From Leptolyngbya sp. FACHB-8 (GTDB taxonomy: Bacteria; Cyanobacteriota; Cyanobacteriia; Elainellales; Elainellaceae), in NCBI RefSeq assembly GCF_014695575.1, contig NZ_JACJOO010000080.1:1-64000 (forward strand): a stretch of 64,000 nucleotides of DNA. The letters run 5' to 3'. The notes under the pieces were generated by a model. That model did not search any database. It was not told where the DNA came from and saw only the letters and a list, made by a program, of their open reading frames with translations. The position numbers and the translations under genes are program-made. Below, in pieces: positions 45,432-54,120 of this stretch (position 1 is the first letter of the stretch; each line of letters begins with the position of its first letter).

Positions 45432-47372
45432 ATGTGGAAAAGAGCTTTTGCGCTATTGCAGCAGATGGGAAAGGCCCTGATGCTGCCTGTATCGGTGCTT
45501 CCGGTTGCTGGCTTGCTGCTGGGGTTGGGAAGCGCTCGTTTGATTGAACTGCAAAACCTGGAAAGTGGTGTGATTGACAAGGCTACCTTCTGGTGGTTGC
45601 CCGAATCTCTAGCGACCATTATGAAGGCGTCAGGGGATGCCATTTTTGGGGCCTTGCCGCTGATTTTTGCCATTGCCGTGGCGATCGCCTATACCGGTAA
45701 CGACGGGGTTTCGGCTCTGGCGGCCACGGTTGGTTTCATGGTGTTCATCGCATCTCTGGGAGCGGTCGGAGCATTTCGAGAATTTGTCACTGAATCCCAG
45801 GTGCAGGAACTGATTCAGGCAGGGGACCCAACCCCTGCGGTATGGATGAAGCCCGTTCTGGGGATTGAAACGCTGGATACGGGGGTCTTCGGCGGTTTGA
45901 TCATCGGTTGTATTGCTGCCTATTTATTCAACCGCTTCTTCCGAATTCAGTTACCCCAGTATTTAGGATTCTTTGCCGGAAAGCGCTTCGTCCCGATTAT
46001 TACCGGGTTGACGGCGATCGTCGTTGGGGTGCTGATGAGCATAATCTGGCCTCCTGTGGGTGGTGCGATCAATAACTTTGCGAACGCAGCGGCGAGTGGC
46101 AGCAACATACCAGTGTCGGCGGGGACCTATGCGTTGGTGGAGCGATCGCTCATCCCCTTCGGCCTGCACCACGTTTGGAACGTACCCTTCTTCTTCCAAA
46201 TTGGTTCCTACACCGATCCGGTAACGAATCAATTGGTACGGGGTGACATTAACCGCTTTTTTGCCGGGGATCCCACCGCAGGTATTTTAGGCGGGGGCTA
46301 CTGGTTCAAAATGTTTGGCCTTCCAGCTGCGGCGATGGCCATCTGGCATTCCGCTAAGCCCAAAAACCGTGCAATCACGGGTAGTTTGATGGTGTCAGCC
46401 GCACTCACCTCGTTCCTGACAGGGATTACCGAACCGCTGGAATTCTCCTTCCTATTCGTTGCCCCGCTCCTCTATGTGATCCATGCCGTCATGGCTGGAA
46501 TCTGTGATTTTCTGTTTGTGGCGCTGGGGGGACGGATGGGCTTTACCTTCTCCCAGGGGTTTATTGACTTTGCGCTGTTTAATCAGTTGGGTAACTGGAA
46601 CGGCGACAAGGGCGAGGTTTGGAAACTCATCATTGGTGGCGGCATTGTGGTGGCGGCGGTGTATTATTTCGTCTTCCGCTTTGCCATTCGCGTTCTGGAT
46701 TTCAAAACCCCAGGTCGAGAAGATGAGGAGGTCACCCCCGAGGGCATTGGGGAGGTGGCTGCTGCGGCAGCCACGGGCGGTATGGCTGGAGAACTGGTAC
46801 GGGCCTTTGGCGGTCGCAACAATATTGCAGTGTTAGACGCCTGTATTACCCGTCTGCGGGTTACTGTTGAGGATAAAGCCAAGGTGAACAAGGGCAAGCT
46901 AAAAGCTCTGGGAGCCACGGGGGTTTTGGAGGTGGGCAACAGTGTTCAGGCTATTTTTGGCCCTCGCTCTGAGAACTTGAAGACGGATATGAGTGAGTAT
47001 CTCAAAACGGCTGGGCCAGAAGCTGATGTGGTTGAGGCTCCTCCTGCGAATCTGGTAGCAGCAGAGCCGACGAATGGAGTGGCGAGCCCTCCCGCTCAAC
47101 AACGCGACCCCCAAGCGGCTCAAAAGGCAAGCACTATTATCCGTGCTTTGGGTGGGATACAGAATATTCGTCGAGCTGAGCCTGTGGCGCTCACCCGCTT
47201 ACGGGTGGAAGTGGCCGACAGTAACGCCGTCGATGAGGCAGGTTTACGGAATGCAGGGGCAGAAGGAATTCTGCGGTTACCAGAGGGGGTTTTACACATC
47301 CTTTTAGGTCTTGGAGCTGATCAATATGCCAATGAGATTCAGAATCATCTGACTCAGGGGGCCGGTACTTAA
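45432..47372 (+). CDS. nagE: N-acetylglucosamine-type PTS EIICB with a second, Cys-less EIIB domain
   Basis: A 646-residue sugar permease of the glucose/GlcNAc PTS family. The EIIC membrane domain (1-425) begins [22 protein letters not shown] and contains [12 protein letters not shown] and the sugar-binding [19 protein letters not shown] first EIIB domain (about 450-530) has the phospho-acceptor Cys471 in [12 protein letters not shown] Pro/Ala linker leads to a second EIIB-like domain (about 570-643) in which the matching position is not Cys ([10 protein letters not shown]). NagB and NagA downstream point to GlcNAc as the substrate. EIIA is supplied by the upstream fusion. Confidence 0.92.
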   Translation: MWKRAFALLQQMGKALMLPVSVLPVAGLLLGLGSARLIELQNLESGVIDKATFWWLPESLATIMKASGDAIFGALPLIFAIAVAIAYTGNDGVSALAATVGFMVFIASLGAVGAFREFVTESQVQELIQAGDPTPAVWMKPVLGIETLDTGVFGGLIIGCIAAYLFNRFFRIQLPQYLGFFAGKRFVPIITGLTAIVVGVLMSIIWPPVGGAINNFANAAASGSNIPVSAGTYALVERSLIPFGLHHVWNVPFFFQIGSYTDPVTNQLVRGDINRFFAGDPTAGILGGGYWFKMFGLPAAAMAIWHSAKPKNRAITGSLMVSAALTSFLTGITEPLEFSFLFVAPLLYVIHAVMAGICDFLFVALGGRMGFTFSQGFIDFALFNQLGNWNGDKGEVWKLIIGGGIVVAAVYYFVFRFAIRVLDFKTPGREDEEVTPEGIGEVAAAAATGGMAGELVRAFGGRNNIAVLDACITRLRVTVEDKAKVNKGKLKALGATGVLEVGNSVQAIFGPRSENLKTDMSEYLKTAGPEADVVEAPPANLVAAEPTNGVASPPAQQRDPQAAQKASTIIRALGGIQNIRRAEPVALTRLRVEVADSNAVDEAGLRNAGAEGILRLPEGVLHILLGLGADQYANEIQNHLTQGAGT

Positions 47373-47397
47373 AACCTGCACGGTGTGAAATAAAGAT

Positions 47398-47434
47398 AGG
47401 GGGAGTTTTCTGGTAGCAGGGGACTCCCTTTTTT
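47398..47434 (+). terminator. Terminator after nagE
   Basis: AGGGGGAGT with its near-inverse ACTCCCTT followed by T-rich sequence, 26 bp past the stop. Confidence 0.75.
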
Positions 47435-47523
47435 AAGGGGCATCAGCGGTAAACACCTATAGCTGATAGGGTCGAGGGGCCATCACAATAAAAACCAGAC
47501 GCGCAGGATATTAGGGAACAGCA

Positions 47524-48330
47524 ATGCGGTTGATTGTATGTGACAACGGTCAGGTTGGAGAGTGGGCGGCGCGATATGTGCGGCAGCGGATTGTGGAGTT
47601 TGGGCCAACGAGCGATCGCCCCTTCGTTCTTGGTCTGCCCACAGGTAGCACGCCTCGCGGGATGTATCGCCGTTTAGTCGAGTTTCACCGTGCGGGTGAC
47701 CTCAGCTTTCGTCACGTCGTTACTTTCAACATGGACGAGTATGTGGGACTGCCGAAGGATCATCCCGAAAGTTACCACACCTACATGCGCCAGAATTTCT
47801 TTGATCATGTTGACATCCCGGCTGACCAAATTCACATTTTGGATGGCAATACCGATAATCCCGATCGCGAGTGTGCAGCTTATGAAGCCAAAATTGAACA
47901 GTATGGCGGGATTGAGTTATTTATTGGCGGTGTAGGGGAAGATGGTCATATTGCCTTTAACGAACCTGGTTCGTCTTTAAAGTCTCGCACGCGATTGAAG
48001 ACGTTGACCTACAGCACCCGCCTGTCTAACTCCCGCTTCTTTCAGGATGATCTGAGTAAGGTGCCAAAATTAGCCTTAACCGTGGGAGTTGGCACGATCT
48101 TGGATGCCCGTGAGGTGATGATTCTAGCGCAGGGATTTAAGAAAGCCCAGGCCGTTCAACAGGCGATCGAAGGAGGCGTTAATCATATGTGGACTGTGTC
48201 GGCGTTGCAATGGCATCCGCGTGCACTCATAGCGTGTGATGACGATGCAACCCTGGAACTAAAAGTCAAGACGGTACGCTATTTCCGAGAAATGGAAGAT
48301 CATTCAAGGATGTTAAAGAAGCATTCTTAG
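47524..48330 (+). CDS. nagB: Glucosamine-6-phosphate deaminase NagB
   Basis: A 268-residue cytosolic enzyme converting glucosamine-6-phosphate to fructose-6-phosphate and ammonia. Landmarks: [16 protein letters not shown] (phosphate loop), [20 protein letters not shown] (catalytic Asp region), [18 protein letters not shown] (catalytic Asp/His/Glu) and [22 protein letters not shown]. Length matches the family. It completes the GlcNAc pathway, giving both carbon and ammonium. The terminator-like hairpin upstream suggests partial independence from nagE. Confidence 0.95.
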   Translation: MRLIVCDNGQVGEWAARYVRQRIVEFGPTSDRPFVLGLPTGSTPRGMYRRLVEFHRAGDLSFRHVVTFNMDEYVGLPKDHPESYHTYMRQNFFDHVDIPADQIHILDGNTDNPDRECAAYEAKIEQYGGIELFIGGVGEDGHIAFNEPGSSLKSRTRLKTLTYSTRLSNSRFFQDDLSKVPKLALTVGVGTILDAREVMILAQGFKKAQAVQQAIEGGVNHMWTVSALQWHPRALIACDDDATLELKVKTVRYFREMEDHSRMLKKHS

Positions 48331-48709
48331 ATGATCTATAAAATGCTTCTGGGAGATAAGCTCGTGGTGTCTCAAACGTTATGCAATATCTATTACTACA
48401 TCCACTTAATGAAGGATAAAGGTGCTATGTAGGTTGATTCCGTGCCGCTATAGGTGATTGTAGATATATGGATTTATAGTCGCTGTATAGCATATGATGT
48501 TGATTAAATTAAATAAGGCATTTCACTTGTATAGAATCACAAGCAGTTAATGTGTGGAGATTACCTCCACACATTAACTGCTGAATCGATCCATCCAGCA
48601 CTGTAGAAATTGAAGAAATAAAGTGTCGCGATAGGATGAACTGTGCCGTTAAATTATTAGGTGTTGCAGGAAGTAAGGCCTGTAGTAGCTCAGTGTGGGA
48701 GTGAGGGGT
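48331..48709. repeat. Gap between nagB and nagA with an 18-bp palindrome
   Basis: AGCAGTTAATGTGTGGAG (48542-48559) and its exact inverse (48565-48582) surround ATTAC. The rest of the gap is AT-rich and shows no gene. Confidence 0.75.
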
Positions 48710-49861
48710 ATGAATCAGTACGCGTTGGTGAATGGGACATTTTACACGGGGATGGCGATAGTACGCGATCGCGCCCTCGTCATCGCTGGCGATCGCATCC
48801 ACTCCTTCAGTTCCCTGGATGCATTACCCGCCAATTGCCCCACGATCGATTTAGCTGGGGCCAACGTTTCCCCCAGCTTCATTGATCTGCAACTGAATGG
48901 CTGTGGTGGGGTGATGTTCAATGACGCTATCACTGCGGAAACGTTGGACATCATGCACCAGACGAACTTACAAAGTGGAACTACCAGCTATCTGCCCACA
49001 TTAATTACGGCTGGGGATAAAGATATGCGGGAAGCGATCGCCCTCGTATCCCATTATCGTCAGGCCCACCCCTACCGGGTCTTGGGCCTGCATCTGGAGG
49101 GGCCATACCTAAACCCAACACGCAAGGGCATTCACAACGGCGATTTTGTTCGAAAGCCTGACTGGGAAATGTTGGAGGCGATCGCTGCTGCGGGCCGAGA
49201 GACGGTGAAGCTGGTGACCCTGGCTCCAGAACAGGCCAGTGCTGAACAAATTCAAGTGCTGACAGAGCAGGGCATTTTGGTGTCGGCCGGGCATACGGAT
49301 GCCACCTATGGGGAGGCGATCGCTGGGTTTGATGCTGGGGTGAGGATGGCAACGCACCTGTTTAATGCCATGACCCCCTGGCAAGGACGCAATCCCGGTA
49401 TGGTCGGGGCTGTTTTCTGTAGGCCTGATGTTTACGCTGGCATTATTGCAGATGGGCATCATGTTCATTTCGACAGCATTCGCCTATCCAAACAACTGAA
49501 GGGCGAGAAGCTGATTCTGGTTACGGACGCAACGCCGCCTGTCGGGACTGACATGGCATCGTTCATGATTGGTGGGCAAGAGGTTTTCTATCGGGATGGA
49601 ATGTGTGTGTCGGCAGATGGCACCTTGGGTGGCTCGGCACTGACTATGATAGAAGCCGTTGCCAACTGCGTTCACCATGTTGATATTCCCCTGGAGGAAG
49701 CGCTTCGGATGGCGACTTTATATCCGGCGCGGGCGATCGGCGTCGATGGTGAACTGGGCTGGATTGGGGAGGGGGCAATCGCTAACCTCGCCATTTTTAA
49801 TGATGATCTGGAAATTGTTGGTGTGGTTGATGGTGGTCAGTACTTACCTGAAAGAAGGTGA
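48710..49861 (+). CDS. nagA: N-acetylglucosamine-6-phosphate deacetylase NagA
   Basis: A 383-residue amidohydrolase-fold enzyme removing acetate from GlcNAc-6-phosphate, the step before NagB. Landmarks: LQLNGCGGVMFND, LGLHLEGPYLNPTRKG (metal-binding Glu), SAGHTDATYGEA and THLFNAMTPWQGRNPG (metal His), DGHHVHFDSI and LVTDATPPVGTD (catalytic Asp). The ATG at 48710 follows GGGAG at 9 bases; the frame extends slightly upstream to 48695. It is the last gene of the GlcNAc cluster. Confidence 0.94.
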   Translation: MNQYALVNGTFYTGMAIVRDRALVIAGDRIHSFSSLDALPANCPTIDLAGANVSPSFIDLQLNGCGGVMFNDAITAETLDIMHQTNLQSGTTSYLPTLITAGDKDMREAIALVSHYRQAHPYRVLGLHLEGPYLNPTRKGIHNGDFVRKPDWEMLEAIAAAGRETVKLVTLAPEQASAEQIQVLTEQGILVSAGHTDATYGEAIAGFDAGVRMATHLFNAMTPWQGRNPGMVGAVFCRPDVYAGIIADGHHVHFDSIRLSKQLKGEKLILVTDATPPVGTDMASFMIGGQEVFYRDGMCVSADGTLGGSALTMIEAVANCVHHVDIPLEEALRMATLYPARAIGVDGELGWIGEGAIANLAIFNDDLEIVGVVDGGQYLPERR

Positions 49862-49881
49862 TCCTTCACAGCAAGTCCTAC

Positions 49882-49972
49882 GGTGTTAGTAGGTTGATTC
49901 AGTACAAAAGGTAGTGTGTGGCACTACACGCCACACACTACCTTTTGCACTGAATTAACTTGAACAGTGCAA
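49882..49972. repeat. Family B palindromic element, copy B6 (degenerate)
   Basis: Inner stem AAAAGGTAGTGTGTGGC with its inverse and a 7-nt loop; outer arms AGGTTGATTCAGTAC and GCACTGAATTAACTTGAACAGTG are partly retained. Confidence 0.75.
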
Positions 49973-50154
49973 TCAGGGGGGAGTATTAGAGACTCTGCTT
50001 GGGGACGCGCTGCTCCCCAAACCCCTCGGCTGGAGGACGGGGCACCTTCCCCCAGACCCCCTTGCGCTAAAGGGTTATTGATGGGAGGTGAATGTGGCGC
50101 TTCGCATCGGTGGGAGAGGATCAGCTTTATGCGCTGTTGGCAATGAGTGGTTTT

Positions 50155-50275
50155 AACGTCAGTCGGGTTAAGGGCTTTTTCGAGTGCCGCGCGAAGCGCG
50201 GCACTCGAAAAAGCCCATTATTGCGTGCGCGTCGCGCACGCAATAATGGGCGGTTCGGCTTTCCCGAACTGACGT
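50155..50275. repeat. Family A palindromic element, copy A3
   Basis: Nearly identical to A2 inside (GGGCTTTTTCGAGTGCCGCGC hairpin, then CCCATTATTGCG hairpin), with the outer arms AACGTCAGTCGGG and CCCGAACTGACGT. Confidence 0.9.
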
Positions 50276-50327
50276 GTTTTCGGTTCAACTTGCTAGAGGA
50301 ATTCTCCTAAAAAGCCTATTCAGCGGC

Positions 50328-50435
50328 TTAAGGAGGTTTCTGCATAAGAATTTACCTAGAATGTTGGTACTTTGCCCGCTTCGCGGGCAAAGTACCAACA
50401 TTCTGGGGGTAATTCCATTACTGGAAATCTCCTAA
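50328..50435. repeat. Family E palindromic element, copy E1
   Basis: Outer arms TTAAGGAGGTTTC and GAAATCTCCTAA match E2. The inner 22-bp perfect stem AGAATGTTGGTACTTTGC.. has a TTC spacer and is unrelated to that of E2. The region 49862-50508 holds B6, A3 and E1 and no supported gene. Confidence 0.88.
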
Positions 50436-50508
50436 TTTTGTCTATGTTGGGTGGTGAGGGGTCTCGTATGCCACACCATCCAACACAGGTTGATTTCACC
50501 GTGCAGGA

Positions 50509-51285
50509 CTAGCTTAAGCCCTGAAATAACAGCCAGGACAGGAAAAAATTAGTCACAAAGATCGCTAACAAGGATGTCACCACAGCAGTCGTGGTCGATT
50601 GCCCGACCCCTTTTGCACCGCCCGTGGTGGTCAGCCCCCAACTGGAGCCAATAATGGCAATCAAAACCCCAAACACCACAGATTTGATGATGGCGCTGGT
50701 TAAGTCGGAAACCATCAAGAAATTTTGAGCAGAATCAAGGAATACTTTGGGGTCAATACCAAACATCGTGTTGGCAATCAGTACCCCTCCAGACATCCCA
50801 GTGACGAACGACAGCAGAGACAGCAGCGGTAACATCAATCCGCAGGCAATTACCCGGGGAATTACCAGATAGTCGATGGGGTCGGTACGCAGCATATACA
50901 ATGCGTCGATCTGTTCAGTCACCTGCATAGTGCCAATCTCGGCAGCAAAGGCCGAGCCAACCCGACCCGCCACGATCACAGCGGTCAGTACCGGAGCCAA
51001 CTCGCGGGAAAGGGCCAGGGCCAATACCCCCCCAACCGCAGTCCCTGCCCCCAAATTAATGAACTCGCGGGATACCTGAATGGTAAACACCATCCCCACA
51101 GTGGCAGCGGTGAGCAGGGCAATCAGCAATGACCCCGGCCCCACCATAGCCATCTGTTCCATAATGTTGCGGCGGTGGATTTTCCCGCCTAACAGATGCA
51201 CCAGCACCTGCCCTCCCAAGAAAACGGCGGCGGTAAGACGCTCTGCCCACCGTCTCAAGCTACCTGTTCCCACATCCTGTGCCAT
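50509..51285 (-). CDS. MlaE/YrbE-type ABC transporter permease
   Basis: A 258-residue integral membrane protein of the MlaE (TGD1-like) family, the permease of ABC systems that move phospholipids or other lipids between membranes. It has a hydrophobic five-helix layout with the conserved GPGSLLIALLTAATVGMVFTIQ, ALSRELAPVLTAVIVAGRVGSAFAAEIGTMQVTEQIDAL and GTDPIDYLVIPR-like blocks (here LRTDPIDYLVIPR). The ATG at 51285 follows AGGTGG. Neither the ATPase (MlaF) nor the MCE-domain partner is adjacent, which is usual for cyanobacteria. Confidence 0.92.
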   Translation of the reverse strand: MAQDVGTGSLRRWAERLTAAVFLGGQVLVHLLGGKIHRRNIMEQMAMVGPGSLLIALLTAATVGMVFTIQVSREFINLGAGTAVGGVLALALSRELAPVLTAVIVAGRVGSAFAAEIGTMQVTEQIDALYMLRTDPIDYLVIPRVIACGLMLPLLSLLSFVTGMSGGVLIANTMFGIDPKVFLDSAQNFLMVSDLTSAIIKSVVFGVLIAIIGSSWGLTTTGGAKGVGQSTTTAVVTSLLAIFVTNFFLSWLLFQGLS

Positions 51286-51524
51286 GCTGCCACCTACTTG
51301 CTGTCGTCGTAACAAACGGCTTCATGAACCCCTGTTAACCTGCCTTGCTCACTATATGAGAAGCCTACGCAAAATTTTCTGGCTTTTCTGAGAGCGATTT
51401 AAGATTTCTGGCATTCTACAGGCGATCGCCCTTCCACCCCTTATCGTAGAATTATCGCCTCTCTGCACGAAAAGCTTGCGCTTTTGTGCTGTCTGAGTTC
51501 GCTACATTGATCCCTGTCACCCTG

Positions 51525-51836
51525 ATGATTGACATGATGAGTTTGATGCGATCGCTCTTTATCGCCAGCTTTTTTGCATTCCTGGTACCGCTGCTGCTGC
51601 TAACCGGGCTTGTAGGAACCACGGCCCTGGCGAGCCACATTCCAGGTATTGCCCCCATTGGGCAAGAGCTGAATCAGTTAGTCCTACAATTTTTTCAAAT
51701 TTTTGGCTCTGGCCACTGGATTACAGGCGTACTAACGATTGCGGTGGCCTGTAGTCTCGTTGGGTTCCTCTTCGATGCTTACCTGGTGTTTTATCACCAA
51801 TATCACCGTGCTGTTCACAATCATCCGATGCAATAG
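51525..51836 (+). CDS. Small membrane protein, unknown function
   Basis: About 103 residues with two hydrophobic segments: SLFIASFFAFLVPLLLLTGLVGTTALA near the N-terminus and WITGVLTIAVACSLVGFLFDAYLVF near the C-terminus, joined by a region containing GIAPIGQELNQLVLQFFQIFGSG. The C-terminus is His-rich (YHQYHRAVHNH). The start is uncertain; ATGs at 51525, 51534 and 51546 are all possible and no clear ribosome site decides. Family not recognised. Confidence 0.6.
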   Translation: MIDMMSLMRSLFIASFFAFLVPLLLLTGLVGTTALASHIPGIAPIGQELNQLVLQFFQIFGSGHWITGVLTIAVACSLVGFLFDAYLVFYHQYHRAVHNHPMQ

Positions 51837-51986
51837 GGCATTACACCCGCTGGCTATGCTGACTACACCTCTTCCCTGGCTTGTCGACAAGCCAGGGATT
51901 TTGCGTATCTGGGCTGTTAAACCCAAAATTTTGCCTAGGAACCGCGGTAACACGCCAATCCATCCAAAATTTTGGGTTCAACAGCC

Positions 51987-52084
51987 TATATCGCTGTGCG
52001 GGTCGATTAAGTACGGTGGTGTGGGGCACTAAGTGCCCCACACCACCGTTGCTGTACTTAACGCACTTGCACATTGCTATATAT
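51987..52084. repeat. Family B palindromic element, copy B3
   Basis: Almost identical to B1 (right half GTTGCTGTACTTAACGCACTTGCACATTGCTATA); the spacer of the inner hairpin is TAA instead of GAA. Upstream, CCCAAAATTTTGCCT and AATTTTGGGTT near 51920-51980 form another loose inverted repeat. Confidence 0.88.
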
Positions 52085-52187
52085 CGCTTTATATCGTTTG
52101 GTTAGAATCGATTGTTTTTGGAAAGCTGTGTGCAGCAAGGCTTTCCAAAAACAATCCTGCTGCTTCTAAGCGCGTAGTGCTATATAA
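52085..52187. repeat. Family F-like palindromic element
   Basis: Inner stem GATTGTTTTTGGAAAGC with exact inverse and a 13-nt loop; weak outer pairing of TTAGAA with TTCTAA and of the TATAT ends. It directly abuts B3. No gene is seen in 51837-52402. Confidence 0.65.
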
Positions 52188-52402
52188 AGAGATTTTGCCG
52201 GAATGAGCGGAGAGCCGCCTAGCTCGTTGGAAGGCTATAGTGGACGGTGGATTAAGTGGACCCTGAGATCGACATCTCAGAAACCTTCAAGCTCAATCCC
52301 TGTCTTTAGTTTCCTGGGTTACCATGCCGAGGGGTGGCTATAGCAAGCCAACCTTCAAGGTTTAGAGTCCCCCACGTTTCGTTCATCGCACTTAGAAATT
52401 TT

Positions 52403-53947
52403 ATGGTCAATTCCCTTAAGCGCCTGGTTCTGATGGTGCTGGTGGGGGTATGGATGTGGTGCAGTTTGCCCTTGACGGCGATCGCCCGCACCGAAACCGC
52501 CTCACCGACGCTCGACCTTCAGCCCTACATCGACCGAGTGTTGGATCGCATCAGCGAGTTTACCCTCGACAATGGCATGAAATTTATCGTCATGGAACGC
52601 CATCAAGCCCCTGTGGTGTCGTTCATGACCTACGTAAACGTGGGTGCTGCCTACGAGACGGAAGGCAAAACCGGGGCGGCGCACTTCCTGGAACACCTGG
52701 CATTTAAAGGAACACATCGTATCGGAACCACCAACTACGATGCAGAAAAGCGGCTATTCGAGCAGATGGATCAGGTGTTTGGCAAACTCCTGGATGCCCG
52801 AGCTAAGCAGCAAGAGTCTGAAGTGGCTCAGCTACAGACCGAATTTGATACCTTGCGCCAGCAGGCGGCCACCTATGTGAAGCAAAATGAGTTCGGGCAA
52901 TTGGTTGAGCGCTCCGGGGGAGTTGGGTTGAACGCTACCACCTCCGCTGATGCCACCCGTTACTTCTATAGCTTCCCCTCCAACAAACTAGAGCTATGGA
53001 TGTCGCTGGAATCTGAACGCTTTTTGGAACCCGTCTTTCGTGAATTTTACGAAGAGAAAGACGTGATTCTAGAAGAACGCCGGATGCGGACGGATAATTC
53101 TCCCATCGGCAAAATGATCGAAGCGTTTCTGGAAGCCGCATTTCCGGGCCACCCTTACGGTCGGCCTGTGATCGGCTATGCAGAAGACCTTGCGACGCTG
53201 ACTCGAAAGGATATTGCAGACTTCTACAACACCTACTACACCCCCAATCGCATGGTGATGGCTGTGGTCGGTGATGTAGATACCCAGGCCGTGAAACGCA
53301 TGGCTGAAACCTACTTCGGGCGGCTCAATCGAGAATCGCGAGCCCCGGATGTTGTGGCCGAGGCTCCCCAGCAAACTGCGCCCAGAGAAGTTGTGCTTAA
53401 CCTCCAGAGTGAACCCTGGTATCTGGAAGGCTATCAGCGTCCCAGCCTTACAGACCCCACGGATGAGGTCTATTCGGTGATAACGTCTCTGTTGGTTGGA
53501 GGTCGCACTTCCCGCCTCTATCAAACGCTGGTGGAAACTGGCCTGGCTCTAAGTGTGGATGTGGCGAATAGCTTTCCGGGCGATCGCTACCCCAACGCCA
53601 TGCTGCTCTATGCCCTCACGGGTCCCGGTCATACGATTGAAGAAGTTGCCACTGTTTTGGATCGGGAACTGGAACGGCTGAAGACCGAACCCGTCTCCGT
53701 GGAGGAGCTGGATCGCGTGAAGACCCAGGTGCGCGTTGGTACCCTGCAAACGCTGTCCTCCAATCAGGGCATGGCGAGCCTGTTGCCTGAATACGAAGCC
53801 AAAACCGGGAGTTGGCGCAATTTATTCGAAGATCTGAAAGCGCTGGAAGCTGTTGATGCTGCACAGGTACAGCAGGTGGCTCAACAGACCTTTGTACCGG
53901 AAAAATTAACTGTGGGTCGGCTCCTGTCCACCACAACACAGCCCTAG
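52403..53947 (+). CDS. M16 family zinc peptidase, catalytic subunit type
   Basis: A 514-residue exported peptidase. It has an N-terminal signal segment (RLVLMVLVGVWMWCSLPLTAIA). The inverted zinc motif HxxEH is present as HFLEHLAFKGT, with the third ligand Glu expected in the EFYEEKDVILEERRM region. The C-terminal half contains the M16C domain with VGGRTSRLYQTLVETGLA. The frame extends to a GTG at 52334; the ATG at 52403 places the signal peptide correctly. It is paired with the next gene, which lacks the zinc motif, as in other bacterial two-subunit M16 systems. Substrate unknown. Confidence 0.9.
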   Translation: MVNSLKRLVLMVLVGVWMWCSLPLTAIARTETASPTLDLQPYIDRVLDRISEFTLDNGMKFIVMERHQAPVVSFMTYVNVGAAYETEGKTGAAHFLEHLAFKGTHRIGTTNYDAEKRLFEQMDQVFGKLLDARAKQQESEVAQLQTEFDTLRQQAATYVKQNEFGQLVERSGGVGLNATTSADATRYFYSFPSNKLELWMSLESERFLEPVFREFYEEKDVILEERRMRTDNSPIGKMIEAFLEAAFPGHPYGRPVIGYAEDLATLTRKDIADFYNTYYTPNRMVMAVVGDVDTQAVKRMAETYFGRLNRESRAPDVVAEAPQQTAPREVVLNLQSEPWYLEGYQRPSLTDPTDEVYSVITSLLVGGRTSRLYQTLVETGLALSVDVANSFPGDRYPNAMLLYALTGPGHTIEEVATVLDRELERLKTEPVSVEELDRVKTQVRVGTLQTLSSNQGMASLLPEYEAKTGSWRNLFEDLKALEAVDAAQVQQVAQQTFVPEKLTVGRLLSTTTQP

Positions 53948-54008
53948 GTCAACGGGTTTTTTGTGCCAAGCGTACGAAAAACAACTGCTCTAACGCAGCC
54001 CTAGATTG

Positions 54009-54046
54009 AAGGTTCTTCTGTGGGCAAGATGCACAGAAAAATCCTT
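54009..54046 (+). terminator. Weak hairpin between the two M16 genes
   Basis: AAGGTTCTTCTGTG pairs imperfectly with CACAGAAAAATCCTT. A degenerate TTTTTTGTGCC..CGAAAAACA hairpin lies just before it (about 53953-53980). Confidence 0.4.
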
Positions 54047-54120
54047 AAACACGATTTCGATTGAGGGGTTGTGACACCCATCGATCTTATCCAGCGACTT
54101 GAAAGGAGACTTTGACCCCT

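Noticed and set aside
50092-50310. A 72-codon plus-strand frame through element A3
   Set aside because: The second half is palindrome sequence; the first part is too short and not recognisable. Unlike the E2 case, the two flanks do not join into a plausible protein.
50509-51285. Lipid ABC transporter operon
   Set aside because: Only the MlaE-type permease is here; no ATPase, MCE-domain or periplasmic component was found next to it.
24767-52084. CRISPR array interpretation of the repeated palindromes
   Set aside because: Copies are dispersed over tens of kilobases with unrelated flanks; there is no regular spacing and no cas gene.
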